A stretch of DNA of 64,000 nucleotides from Burkholderia stagnalis (GTDB taxonomy: Bacteria; Pseudomonadota; Gammaproteobacteria; Burkholderiales; Burkholderiaceae). Shown piece by piece: positions 46,355-55,661 of the stretch (its first letter is position 1; the number at the start of each line of letters is the position of its first letter). The notes beneath the pieces were generated by a model. It ran no database searches. It worked only from the letters and a program-made list of their open reading frames with translations, and was not told the DNA's origin. Position numbers and translations under genes: made by a program. Where the stretch lies: NCBI RefSeq assembly GCF_902830275.1, contig NZ_CADESW010000001.1, positions 62,001 through 126,000 of the forward strand. Direction: 5' to 3'.

Positions 46355-49300
46355 TCACGGCCGCCGCAAATCCAGCGTGAACGGGAACTCGCGGCTCGGC
46401 GCGGCCGCCGCGACATCCATCCGCCCCGGCGTGTGGCCCATCGCGACGAAGCGCGCGAGCCGCCGGCTCTCGGCCTCGTACGCGTTGACCGGGAACGTCG
46501 CGTAGTTGCGCCCGCCCGGATGCGCGACGTGATACCGGCAGCCGCCGAGCGAACGCTGCAGCCACGTATCGACGATGTCGAACGTCAGCGGCGCGTGCAC
46601 GCCGATCGTCGGATGCAGCGCGGACGGCGGCGCCCACGCCTTGTAGCGCACGCCCGCGACGTATTCGCCGGCGGTGCCGGTCGGCTGCAGCGGCAGCGCG
46701 CGGCCGTTGACGGTCACCACGTGGCGGTTGTCGTTCAGCCCTGTGACGCGCACCTCGAGCCGCTCGAGCGACGAATCGACGTAGCGCACCGTGCCGCCGG
46801 CCGCGCCCTCCTCGCCCATCACGTGCCACGGCTCCAGCGCGCCGCGCAGCGTGAGCTGCATCCCGTTCACCGCGATCTGCCCGAACTGCGGGAAGCGGAA
46901 CTCGAAGTGCGGCGCGAACCACGCGGGATCGAAATCGAAGCCCGCGTCGCGCAGTTCGGTCAGCACGTCGTCGAAATCCATCTTCAGGAACGCCGGCAGC
47001 ATGAAGCGGTCATGCAGCGCGGTGCCCCAGCGCGTGAGCGGCGTGGTGTACGGCGCGGCCCAGAAGCGCGCGATCAGCGCGCGCAGCAGCAGTTGCTGCA
47101 CGATGCTCATCCGCGCGTGCGGCGGCATCTCGAACGCGCGCAGTTCGAGCAGGCCGAGCCGGCCGGTCGGCGAATCCGGCGAATACAGCTTGTCGATGCA
47201 GAACTCGCTGCGGTGCGTGTTGCCCGTCACGTCGACCAGCAGGTTGCGCAGCACGCGGTCGACCAGCCACGGCGGCATGTCCTGCCCGAACAGCAGCGTG
47301 TTGCGCTGGATCTCCGCGAACGCGACGTCGAGTTCGTAGACCTGGTCGTTGCGCGCCTCGTCGACGCGCGGCGCCTGGCTCGTCGGCCCGATGAACAGCC
47401 CCGAGAACAGGTACGACAGCGACGGATGGTTGTGCCAGTACGCGATCAGGCTCGCGAGCAGGTCGGGACGCCGCAGGAACGGGCTGTCGGCCGGCGTCGC
47501 GCCGCCGAGCACGAAGTGGTTGCCGCCGCCCGTGCCGACGTGGCGGCCGTCGACCATGAACTTCTCGCTGCTGAGCCGCGACTGCCACGCGGCGTCGTAG
47601 AGGAATTCGGTGTGGCTGACGAGCTCGTCGAAATTGTGCGCGGGGTGGATGTTGACCTCGATCACGCCCGGGTCCGGCGTCACCTGCAGCAGCTTCAGGC
47701 GCGCGTCGCGCGGCGGCGCGTAGCCTTCGAGCACGAGCTTCATGCCGAGCGCGCCGGCCGTCTGCTCGATCGCGCCCAGCAGGTCGAGATAGTCGTCGAG
47801 CGCGGCGAGCGGCGGCATGAACAGGTACAGGATGCCGTTGCGCACTTCGACGCACAGCGCGGTGCGCGTGATCCACGCGGCCGATTCGAAGCGGTCCGGC
47901 TGGCGCTGCGCGTCGCGCGCGGCGCGGCCCTCGCCCGCCGTGCCTTCGTCGCTCCATTGCATCACGGTGCGCGCCGCCGCCTCGCGGTGCACGCCGGCCA
48001 GGTAGCGCGGCGCATCGCCCGGCCCGGCGTAACGCGCGCGGAGCGCATCGGCGTCCGGCAGCGGCTCGGGCGGCGCGAACGGGTCGCGCTCGACCTGGTA
48101 CGGATAGTCGGCGCGGCTCACCCACGGCAGCGAATCGAGCGGCAGCCGATAGCCCATCGGCGAATCGCCCGGCACGAGATACATCCGCTCGTCGCGGAAG
48201 AACCACGGGCCGGTGGTCCAGCGCGGGCCGTCGAGGTTCGGCCCGCCGTCGGCGCGCTTGATCGGCAGCACGTAGCCGACCACGCTGTCGAGCTTCTGCT
48301 CGAACACCTTGCGCAGCCGCGCGCGTTCCAGCTCGTCGTCGAGCCGCGAGTCGAACGGATCGACGTTGACCGGCAGCCGGCGCTCGCGCCACAGGTAGTA
48401 CCAGACGTCCTCGTAACCGGGCCGGATGAATTCGCCGGTCAGGCTCAGCCGCGCGGCCAGCCCGTCGATGAAGCGCTTCGCGTCGTCGGTCGTGTACGCC
48501 GACGGCTCGCGCTCGTCCGCGAACAGCGACGGGTCGCGCCACGCCGGCTGCCCGTCCGCGCGCCAGAAGATCGACAGCGCCCAGCGCGGCAACTGCTCGC
48601 CCGGATACCACTTGCCCTGCCCGAAATGCAGGAAGCCGCCGCGGCCGTACTCGGCGCGCAGCCGCTGCACGAGTTCGGTCGCGTAGCCGCGCTTGGTCGG
48701 CCCGAGCGCATCGGTGTTCCATTCCGCGCCGTCGCGATCGTCGATCGACACGAAGGTCGGCTCGCCGCCCTGCGTGAGCCGCACGTCGCCGGCCCGCAGT
48801 TCGGCGTCGACCCGCGCGCCGAGCGCGCGCACCGCGCCCCATTGCGCGTCGGTATACGGCTTGGTCACGCGCGGCGATTCGTACACGCGCGTGACCGTCA
48901 TCTCGTGCTCGAACTCGACTTCGCACTCGTCGATCAGCCCCTCGACCGGCGCGGCGCTGGTCGGCTGCGGCGTGCACGCGAGCGGAATGTGCCCTTCGCC
49001 GGCGAGCAGGCCCGACGTCGGGTCGAGGCCGATCCAGCCCGCGCCCGGCAGGTAGACCTCGCACCACGCGTGCAGGTCGGTGAAGTCGACCGCCGTGCCG
49101 CTCGGGCCGTCGAGCGACTTGACGTCCGGCGTGAGCTGGATCAGGTAGCCCGACACGAAGCGCGCGGCGATGCCGAGATGCCGGCACAGCTGCACCAGCA
49201 GCCAGCCGCTGTCGCGGCACGAGCCCGACGCGAGTTCGAGCGTCTGCGCGGGCGTCTGCACGCCCGGCTCCATGCGCACGAGGTAGCGGATGTCGCGCTG

Positions 49301-49765
49301 CAGCTGCTGGTTCAGCGCGACGAGGAAGTCCACCGTTCCGGCCGGCGTGCGGTCGACGCGGTCGAGATACGCGCGAAACGCGGGCGACGCGCTCGTCTGC
49401 GGATCGCACGCGAGATACGGCGCGAGCTCGGTGCGCAGCGCGTCGGCGTACTGGAACGGGTACTGCCCGGCGCTCTCCTCGAGAAAGAAGTCGAACGGGT
49501 TGTAGACCGACATCTCGGCGACGAGGTCGATCGTGATCTCGAAGTGGCGCGTGCGCTCCGGAAACACGAGCCGCGCGAGGTAGTTCGAGAACGGATCCTG
49601 CTGCCAGTTGATGAAGTGCTGCGCGGGCCAGACGGTCATCGAATACGCGACGATCGGCGTGCGGCAATGCGGCGCGGGGCGCAGCCGCACGATCTGCGGA
49701 CCAACGTTGATCAGCCGGTCGTAGCGGTAACGGGTGGTGTGATGCAGCGCGACGTGAATGGGCAT
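46355..49765 (-). CDS. Transglutaminase-like + DUF2126 large protein
   Basis: A 1136-residue protein. Residues 1-300 form an N-terminal domain plus transglutaminase core with Cys183 (GSCRDSG), His232 (DLHAWCEV) and Asp248 (GLDPTSG). The remaining 830 residues are DUF2126 (LTQGGEPTFVSIDDRDGAEWN, NIHPAHNFDELVSHTEFLYD, GGGNHFVLGGATPADSPFLRRPDLL). DUF2126 shows motifs of a glutamine-synthetase-like ligase, as proposed for amidoligases. It is centre of the block, 51 bp after the inactive-looking transglutaminase and 179 bp before the ATP-grasp/alpha-E fusion. Confidence 0.9.
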   Translation of the reverse strand: MPIHVALHHTTRYRYDRLINVGPQIVRLRPAPHCRTPIVAYSMTVWPAQHFINWQQDPFSNYLARLVFPERTRHFEITIDLVAEMSVYNPFDFFLEESAGQYPFQYADALRTELAPYLACDPQTSASPAFRAYLDRVDRTPAGTVDFLVALNQQLQRDIRYLVRMEPGVQTPAQTLELASGSCRDSGWLLVQLCRHLGIAARFVSGYLIQLTPDVKSLDGPSGTAVDFTDLHAWCEVYLPGAGWIGLDPTSGLLAGEGHIPLACTPQPTSAAPVEGLIDECEVEFEHEMTVTRVYESPRVTKPYTDAQWGAVRALGARVDAELRAGDVRLTQGGEPTFVSIDDRDGAEWNTDALGPTKRGYATELVQRLRAEYGRGGFLHFGQGKWYPGEQLPRWALSIFWRADGQPAWRDPSLFADEREPSAYTTDDAKRFIDGLAARLSLTGEFIRPGYEDVWYYLWRERRLPVNVDPFDSRLDDELERARLRKVFEQKLDSVVGYVLPIKRADGGPNLDGPRWTTGPWFFRDERMYLVPGDSPMGYRLPLDSLPWVSRADYPYQVERDPFAPPEPLPDADALRARYAGPGDAPRYLAGVHREAAARTVMQWSDEGTAGEGRAARDAQRQPDRFESAAWITRTALCVEVRNGILYLFMPPLAALDDYLDLLGAIEQTAGALGMKLVLEGYAPPRDARLKLLQVTPDPGVIEVNIHPAHNFDELVSHTEFLYDAAWQSRLSSEKFMVDGRHVGTGGGNHFVLGGATPADSPFLRRPDLLASLIAYWHNHPSLSYLFSGLFIGPTSQAPRVDEARNDQVYELDVAFAEIQRNTLLFGQDMPPWLVDRVLRNLLVDVTGNTHRSEFCIDKLYSPDSPTGRLGLLELRAFEMPPHARMSIVQQLLLRALIARFWAAPYTTPLTRWGTALHDRFMLPAFLKMDFDDVLTELRDAGFDFDPAWFAPHFEFRFPQFGQIAVNGMQLTLRGALEPWHVMGEEGAAGGTVRYVDSSLERLEVRVTGLNDNRHVVTVNGRALPLQPTGTAGEYVAGVRYKAWAPPSALHPTIGVHAPLTFDIVDTWLQRSLGGCRYHVAHPGGRNYATFPVNAYEAESRRLARFVAMGHTPGRMDVAAAAPSREFPFTLDLRRP

Positions 49766-49816
49766 GGCGGGGCCGCTCGGTTCGGGGTGGGTCGGCTTGG
49801 TCGGCGAACAGGCGCG

Positions 49817-50791
49817 TCAGACCAGTTCCGGCGTCTGCACGACGCTGATGTCGACGCCGAGCGGCTGCGCGCCGAACCCGGTCACCGGCTGCGCGTCGCG
49901 GGCGTCGAGGCCGACCGCGATGCGCACGTAGCGCTCGTCCGGGCAGCGGTTCATGAACGGGTCGAAGCCGACCCAGCCGAGCCCTTCGACGTATGCCTCG
50001 GCCCATGCATGGCCGGCCGGCGGCTGCGTCAGCGCGGCCGCCTGGTGCTGCGCGCCGGGCGCGAGCTGCGGCATGCCCTGCGCCTGCGACGCGTGCGACG
50101 CGCCGAGCGCCTGCTGCATCCCGTCGCCGCTCTGCAGCGCGAGCGCCTCCTCCTCGGGCACGCCGCCGCCGTGCTGCTTCGCATCGGCGATCCGCTGCAT
50201 CGCGCTGTCGGCCAGCACGTAGCCGGAGATATAGCGGGCCGGCACCTTCAGCACGCGCGCGGCCGCGATGAACGCATGCGCGTGATCGCGGCTCGTGCCC
50301 TCGCCGCTCTCCAGCGCGGTTTCCGCGTCGACGGGCGCGTCCGGCGCATTCGGCGCATACGCGATGCGGCCGTGCACCTCGGTCATCAGCCAGTGCAGCG
50401 CGTCGAGGCTGCGCTGCTCGATCGGCAGCGCGTCGGCGAGCGCGCGCACCCGGTCGCCGGCCTTCGTGAGCGCGGTCTCGCGCTCGAAGATCCACGGCGG
50501 GGCATAGCCTTCGGTCTGGCCGAGGATGCCCGCGCGGTCCTGCGTCTCGACCACGCCCGCCGCGACGATCACGATTTCGGGCTTCGCGCCGCGGTCGTGC
50601 CGCACGAGGTCGATCCGGTTGCCGAGCCCGTCGGCGTACGACAGCGTCGGCTCGACGCCGTCGATCGTGACCTGCCACGCACGCACCGTCTGCCCGGGCC
50701 CCGACTGCGGGCGCAGCCGCAGGCGGTGCAGCACGTGGGTGACCTGGTCGTCGAACTGATAACGCGAGATATGTCGGATGGCGAGTCGCAT
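49817..50791 (-). CDS. Transglutaminase-like protein with Ser in place of the catalytic Cys
   Basis: A 324-residue transglutaminase fold. His261 (AGHAWAEAYV) and Asp277 (GWVGFDPF) are intact, but the usual G-x-C-R-D segment reads GEGTSRDHAHAF, with Ser167 (codon AGC) at the Cys position. An insert of about 60 residues (198-258), rich in Ala and Gln, lies between the core strands. It may be a pseudo-enzyme that binds the peptide, or use Ser. It starts 8 bp after the alpha-E gene, so expression is tied. Confidence 0.88.
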   Translation of the reverse strand: MRLAIRHISRYQFDDQVTHVLHRLRLRPQSGPGQTVRAWQVTIDGVEPTLSYADGLGNRIDLVRHDRGAKPEIVIVAAGVVETQDRAGILGQTEGYAPPWIFERETALTKAGDRVRALADALPIEQRSLDALHWLMTEVHGRIAYAPNAPDAPVDAETALESGEGTSRDHAHAFIAAARVLKVPARYISGYVLADSAMQRIADAKQHGGGVPEEEALALQSGDGMQQALGASHASQAQGMPQLAPGAQHQAAALTQPPAGHAWAEAYVEGLGWVGFDPFMNRCPDERYVRIAVGLDARDAQPVTGFGAQPLGVDISVVQTPELV

Positions 50792-50799
50792 GGCAGGTC

Positions 50800-51741
50800 T
50801 CAGTCGAAGTTGTAGGCTTGGGCGATTTCGAGCCCCAGGCTGTTGTTGCGGCCGATGAAGTCGGTCAGGAATTCGTGCAGGCCGCTCTTGAAGATCCGCT
50901 CGACGCTGGTGTCGGACAACATTTGCAGGATCTTCGTGGCGGTGTCGTGACACGGGTGCGTGACGCCGTAATCCTTCGCGAGCAGGTTCAGGCTCGACAC
51001 GACGCGGCCGTAGCAATAGCGCAGCGAGCGCGGCATGCGGCCGTTCAGGATCAGGTAGTCGGCGATGTTCATCGGTTTGTACTGCACGTCGTACACCCAG
51101 CGGTACGAACGGTGCGCGGCCACGCAGCGCAGGATCGTCTCCCACTGGTAGTTGTCGAGGATCGTGCCGACGTGCGTGACCGACGGCAGCAGCAGGTGGT
51201 ATTTCACGTCGAGGATGCGCGCGGTGTTGTCCGCGCGCTCGACGAACGCGCCGATCTGCGCGAAATCGAAGATTTCGTTGCGCAGCATCGTGCTGTAGAA
51301 GCTGCCGAGGATCAGCGCCGTTTCGCGCTTGACCTGGTCGAGCACGGCCGGCAGGTCGCTCTCCGGCACCGGCTGCGCGAGCGCGCGCCGCAGCGACAGC
51401 CACGCGCCGTTCACGCTCTCCCACGCCTCCCGCGTGAGCGCCGTGCGCACCATCCGCGCGTTCGAGCGCGCGGCCTCGATGCACGACAGCACGCTCGACG
51501 GGTTGTCGCGGTCGCGCAGCAGGTAGTCGGTCACGGTATCGGCCGCGTACGCGTCGTACTTCTGCCGGTAGCCGTCGTCCGCGCCCGAGCTGACGAGCAC
51601 CGACGACCATTCGGCCGGCGCGTCGGACGTGCGCGTCAGCGCCATCCGCAGCCCGGCATCGACGATGCGCGCGGTATTCTCCGTGCGCTCGATATAGCGG
51701 TACATCCAGTAGAGACCGCTCGCAGTGCGTCCAAGAAGCAT
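50800..51741 (-). CDS. Alpha-E domain protein
   Basis: A 313-residue all-helical protein beginning with LLGRTASGLYWMYRYIERTENTARIVDAG, the alpha-E signature. The domain occurs only with circularly permuted ATP-grasp and transglutaminase-like proteins; its biochemical role is unknown, possibly scaffold or transferase. The gene sits 68 bp after the ATP-grasp gene and 8 bp before the transglutaminase-like gene. Confidence 0.9.
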   Translation of the reverse strand: MLLGRTASGLYWMYRYIERTENTARIVDAGLRMALTRTSDAPAEWSSVLVSSGADDGYRQKYDAYAADTVTDYLLRDRDNPSSVLSCIEAARSNARMVRTALTREAWESVNGAWLSLRRALAQPVPESDLPAVLDQVKRETALILGSFYSTMLRNEIFDFAQIGAFVERADNTARILDVKYHLLLPSVTHVGTILDNYQWETILRCVAAHRSYRWVYDVQYKPMNIADYLILNGRMPRSLRYCYGRVVSSLNLLAKDYGVTHPCHDTATKILQMLSDTSVERIFKSGLHEFLTDFIGRNNSLGLEIAQAYNFD

Positions 51742-51809
51742 CTGTCCACTCCGTCAGTATTCCGTTCGCGCGCCGGTTGCGGCCGGCGCGCGCAGTCGCC
51801 GTGTTCCGC

Positions 51810-53225
51810 TCAGTCGGCCAGCACCCAGGTGTCCTTGGTGCCGCCGCCCTGGCTCGAGTTGACGACGAGCGAACCCTCCTTCAGCGCGACGCGCGTAAGC
51901 CCGCCCGGCGTGATGCGGATCCGGTCCGACACCAGCACGAACGGCCGCAGGTCGACGTGGCGCGGCGCGAGGCCGGCTTCGGTCAGGATCGGCGTCGTGG
52001 ACAGCGCCAGCGTGGGCTGCGCGATGTAGTTCGCGGGGCGCGCGCGCAGCTTCGCCGCGAACGCCTCGAGTTCCGCTTTCGACGCGCACGGGCCGACCAG
52101 CATCCCGTAGCCGCCCGAGCCGTGCACTTCCTTCACGACCAGCTCGTCGAGATGGTCGAGCACGTACTTCAGGCTGTCGGCCTCGCCGCAGCGCCAGGTC
52201 GGCACGTTCTCCAGCAGCGCCTTGCGGCCCGTGTAGAACTCGACGATCTCCGGCATATAGGAATAGATCGCCTTGTCGTCGGCGATGCCGGTGCCGGGCG
52301 CGTTCGCGATCGTGATGTTGCCCGCGCGGTAGACGTCCATGATCCCCGCGACGCCGAGCACCGAGTCGGGCCGGAACGTGAGCGGATCGAGGAACGCGTC
52401 GTCGACGCGGCGGTACAGCACGTCGATCGGCCGGAAGCCTTCGGTCGTGCGCATCGCGACGCGATCGTCGAGCACCTGCAGGTCGCTGCCCTCGACGAGG
52501 TGCACGCCCATCTGGTCGGCGAGGAACGAATGTTCGTAGTACGCGGAATTGTGGATGCCGGGCGTGAGCACGGCGATGGTCGGGTTGTCGGCATTGCCGC
52601 CCGGCGGGCACACCGCCGCGAGCGACTGGCGCAGCATCTGCGGATAGGTCTCGACCGGCCGCACCTTGACCTGCTGGAACAGCTCGGGAAAGAGCTGCAT
52701 CATCGTCTCGCGGTTTTCCAGCATGTACGACACGCCCGACGGCGTGCGCGCGTTGTCCTCAAGCACGTAGAACTGGTTCTCGGCGGTGCGCACGATGTCG
52801 ACGCCGATGATGTGCGTGTAAACGTTCCCGGGCGGCCGGAAGTCGATCATCTCCGGCAGGAACGCTTCGTTGTGCGCGATCAGGTGCTTCGGCACGATCC
52901 CGGCGCGCACGATTTCCTGGCGGTGATAGATGTCGTCGAGGAACGCGTTGAGCGCCATCACGCGCTGCTCGATGCCGAGCGACAGCCGGCTCCACTCCTG
53001 GCCGGAGAGGATGCGCGGCACGATGTCGAACGGAATGAGCCGCTCGGCGGCCTCCGCGTCGCCGTACACGGCGAACGTGATGCCCGTCTTGCGGAATACG
53101 CCCTCCGCGTCGTAGGCCTTCTGGGCGAGGCTCGCGGGGTTCTGCGTGTCGAGCCACTGCTTCAGGCGCGCGTAAGGCGCCCTGACCATGTCGCCGGATT
53201 GCAGCATCTCATCGAATGGCTTCAT
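51810..53225 (-). CDS. Circularly permuted ATP-grasp protein
   Basis: A 471-residue stand-alone member of the circularly permuted ATP-grasp family (DUF404/DUF407). It has NQFYVLEDNARTPSGVSYMLENR, the metal/ATP-binding region, then DVLYRRVDDAFLDPL and VVKEVHGSGGYGMLVGP with ATP-binding Lys. It probably forms amide bonds in an unknown peptide product. MKPFDEML at 53225 is chosen because GGAG lies 9 bp upstream; an ATG at 53240 is an alternative. It is first in the six-gene block. Confidence 0.9.
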   Translation of the reverse strand: MKPFDEMLQSGDMVRAPYARLKQWLDTQNPASLAQKAYDAEGVFRKTGITFAVYGDAEAAERLIPFDIVPRILSGQEWSRLSLGIEQRVMALNAFLDDIYHRQEIVRAGIVPKHLIAHNEAFLPEMIDFRPPGNVYTHIIGVDIVRTAENQFYVLEDNARTPSGVSYMLENRETMMQLFPELFQQVKVRPVETYPQMLRQSLAAVCPPGGNADNPTIAVLTPGIHNSAYYEHSFLADQMGVHLVEGSDLQVLDDRVAMRTTEGFRPIDVLYRRVDDAFLDPLTFRPDSVLGVAGIMDVYRAGNITIANAPGTGIADDKAIYSYMPEIVEFYTGRKALLENVPTWRCGEADSLKYVLDHLDELVVKEVHGSGGYGMLVGPCASKAELEAFAAKLRARPANYIAQPTLALSTTPILTEAGLAPRHVDLRPFVLVSDRIRITPGGLTRVALKEGSLVVNSSQGGGTKDTWVLAD

Positions 53226-53886
53226 CGATTTTTTCTCCATCGTTTTTCCGGCATTGCGCATGCCGGACCGGCGTAATCACTGCTGAGCAAGGAACGTGCC
53301 TTGCGCTTTCCCCGTTCCGACGCGGCCCCGGCATGCTCGCGCCACATGCCGCACCACGGCGGTGCACTGCGCGGCGCGATTCGCGTCATCGGCGCGCCAG
53401 CGCCACGCACCGATGTTGTGCCGCACCTGTCGAACATACTTCTCCCGCGTGTCACGAATGCGCAAGCTGCACCGCAACATGCGTGACCGGCCGGCAAGCC
53501 GCCCTCGTCCCCCGCGCCGCGGCACCGGCGCGATGCGCCGCACACGGGATTGCTGCGGCGCGTCAACGAACGGGCGCGCGCCGGCCGCCCGCCTCCGGCG
53601 GGAGAAGCGGGCCCGACACGCGCAGCGCGCGGCCGAGCCCGGGGGGAAGTACCGTCCACGGCGGCGGGAAAGTTCAGACGCGAAGTGAACTAACCGGTTA
53701 GCCTTGTCCGGCATGACAACGTTAAGCAGCCGAATTTCTCGCGACAACGCTCATGCATATTTCGACTGATACCCATCGAAAAAAAACATCGGTATGCTCG
53801 AAGCCAGGCGCGGTACGCTAAAAGGTTCGTGCAACGAAACGGCGCCGGCAACGGCCAGGCGCCCGACTATAAAGAAGACGATCGAT
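53226..53886. other. Divergent promoter region with candidate operators
   Basis: 660 bp between the ATP-grasp gene and the LysR gene; no gene supported. CTAACCGGTTAG (53690-53701) is a perfect 12-bp palindrome. Closer to the LysR gene, ATACC (53769-53773) and GGTAT (53791-53795) flank an A8 tract, an inverted pattern that suits a LysR-type binding site and bending. Open frames here show no codon bias or motif that I could support. Confidence 0.45.
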
Positions 53887-54876
53887 ATGGAAGCAAAGTG
53901 GCTGGAAGATTTCCTGAGCCTTGCGGATACCAGGAGCTTTTCCCGGGCGGCGCGTAACCGGCATCTGACGCAATCGGCATTCAGCAGGCGGATCGCCGCG
54001 CTCGAAACCTGGATGGACGCGAAGCTGGTCGATCGCAGCATCACCCCGATCGTGCTCACCCCGGCCGGACAGATGTTTCGCGGGCTGGCCGCGGACATCC
54101 TGCGCAGCATGTATGCGGCGCGCAACCTGGTGAACGGCTACGACCAGTTCGCGGCGAGCGATCAGGTCGTGCGCTTCGCGGTCGCGCATACGCTCGTGTT
54201 TACCCTGTTCCCGGAATGGCTGAAGCAGCTCAACGGCGAAGTCGGCCACGTGACCGCCCGCGTCAACGCCGTGAACGTGCCGGAAGGCGTGCAGCAGCTC
54301 GTCGAAGGCGAATGCGACCTGCTGCTCGGCTATCACCATCCGCAGTTGCCGATCGTGCTCGATCCGAACCACTTCCCGTTCGTGGGCCTCGGCGTCGAAC
54401 GGATCCTCCCCGTGTCGATTCCCGACGCGAACGGCAAGCCTCTGTTCAGGCTGCCGGGCGCGCAGGGCGCGCCGCTGCCGCTGCTCGCGTATTCGTCGGG
54501 CGCGTTCCTCGGCAACGTCGTCGAGATGCTGCTGCTGAATGCCGCCGAGCCGTATGCGCTGCATCGCTGCTTCGAGACGCACATGTCCGAAGCGCTCAAG
54601 GGAATGGTGGTGGCCGGGCACGGCATCGGCTGGCTGCCGGAAAGCTGCATCGCGAAGGAGCTGGCGGACGGCGCGCTCGTGTGCGCCGGGTCGGCGGACT
54701 GGATCACCGAGCTCGAAATCCGGCTGTATCGGTCCGCCCGCAAGCGCGGGCTGGCGGCCGAGCAGCTGTGGGCCTACCTGATGAACCGTCCGCGCAACGC
54801 GGCCGCGGGAACGGCCGAGCAAGCCGCACCGGCGATGCGGATCGCGAGACGGACGGCGGGCGGCAGCGGGCGATAA
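53887..54876 (+). CDS. LysR-family transcriptional regulator
   Basis: A 329-residue LysR protein: winged HTH (about 4-62; FSRAARNRHLTQSAFSRRIAALE) and a periplasmic-binding-like effector domain (90-300). The start at 53887 (MEAKWLEDF) matches LysR N-termini better than the longer in-frame ATG at 53794. It is divergent from the ATP-grasp block and upstream of the pga region by about 0.8 kb, so either may be its target. Effector unknown. The last 25 residues are Ala/Gly/Arg-rich. Confidence 0.88.
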   Translation: MEAKWLEDFLSLADTRSFSRAARNRHLTQSAFSRRIAALETWMDAKLVDRSITPIVLTPAGQMFRGLAADILRSMYAARNLVNGYDQFAASDQVVRFAVAHTLVFTLFPEWLKQLNGEVGHVTARVNAVNVPEGVQQLVEGECDLLLGYHHPQLPIVLDPNHFPFVGLGVERILPVSIPDANGKPLFRLPGAQGAPLPLLAYSSGAFLGNVVEMLLLNAAEPYALHRCFETHMSEALKGMVVAGHGIGWLPESCIAKELADGALVCAGSADWITELEIRLYRSARKRGLAAEQLWAYLMNRPRNAAAGTAEQAAPAMRIARRTAGGSGR

Positions 54877-54884
54877 GTCCGGAA

Positions 54885-54908
54885 CGGGAGCGCGCGGCGC
54901 CGCTCCCG
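54885..54908 (+). terminator. Hairpin after the LysR gene
   Basis: CGGGAGCG (54885-54892) and CGCTCCCG (54901-54908) form an 8-bp stem with an 8-nt loop, 8 bp after the LysR stop. No T-run follows. A second, weaker dyad, CACCCCG (54931-54937) with CGGGGTG (54950-54956), follows. Confidence 0.5.
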
Positions 54909-55661
54909 ACCATTATTCAGTCGATATTCACACCCCGTGAGTAAATACCCGGGGTGGCGTTATCACCGATATTCTCCGCCCGATGAAAATATGACTCAGG
55001 CGCGAATATTCCATTTTCATAAAAATGACAGCGCATTTTATTCAGCCCTGCATTTCACGACGCCTTCACAAATATAAATAACCGACGCCACGAATATCAG
55101 ACATGAAACACCCGGCCTGTAAAAACGTTTCCCTTTTGAAACCACGCACCTCCACTCAATCCGGCACCCCGGCCGCACAAAATACAATCGGCCCAATCAT
55201 TTGAAAATCCGTTTGTCACGTGACGGAAAATTTTCGATTCATCAGCCGTTTAGAATTACGCAAATCAACTGCAACCCCAATATCGAACCCCGCGCTACCG
55301 CCCTGTCGTGCGATGCAAGGCCCTGCACGAATGCAGGAAAAAATTGCTTTTATCAGCCATTTACATCGGTATTTTTCCGCCTGCAACCTTCATTAGATAA
55401 TATGTTCCCGGGGTATCCCGATTTCCCTGCGGCACCGCATCTCGGCGGAAATTCCGCGCTTTCCCGCCGATCACCCTGCTCACAAACCCGCTTCAATCCT
55501 ACTTAAATAGTATTTTTCATAACCTCACTCACTCCCGCCGCATGCGCGGTTTTTTATTAATCACTCTCTGCGGATGAATAGCGTGTTGCGAAATTACGAA
55601 TAGCCGTTGCGTTTTTTTATTCTGAATGTATGCTTGCTATCAATCACGAACGGAGGGCATG
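54909..55661. other. AT-rich leader region before the pga locus
   Basis: About 750 bp with clearly lower GC than the rest of the window. No protein gene is supported; frames such as 55201-55506 lack a ribosome binding site. The pair ATCAGCCGTTTA (near 55241) and ATCAGCCATTTA (near 55352) is a short direct repeat. A terminator-like hairpin at 55535-55558 lies about 100 bp before the first gene. The region may hold long regulatory leaders or a small RNA, or foreign DNA. Confidence 0.5.
55535..55558 (+). terminator. Intrinsic terminator without an upstream protein gene
   Basis: CCGC (55535-55538) and GCGG (55546-55549) form a short stem around a 7-nt loop that is itself GC-rich, followed by TTTTTTATT. 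It points rightward and so ends a transcript from the AT-rich region, which has no protein gene. An sRNA or an attenuated leader is the simplest reading. Confidence 0.55.

Noticed and set aside
46190..50815. A 1541-codon open frame on the plus strand
   Set aside because: It lies antisense to the DUF2126, transglutaminase-like and ATP-grasp genes and its sequence is an Arg/His/Ala-rich mirror of their codons, with no motif or ribosome binding site. Long mirror frames are common in such GC-rich DNA.
55201..55506. A 101-codon frame in the AT-rich region
   Set aside because: No ribosome binding site, no hydrophobic or family pattern, and a composition that follows the local base content.
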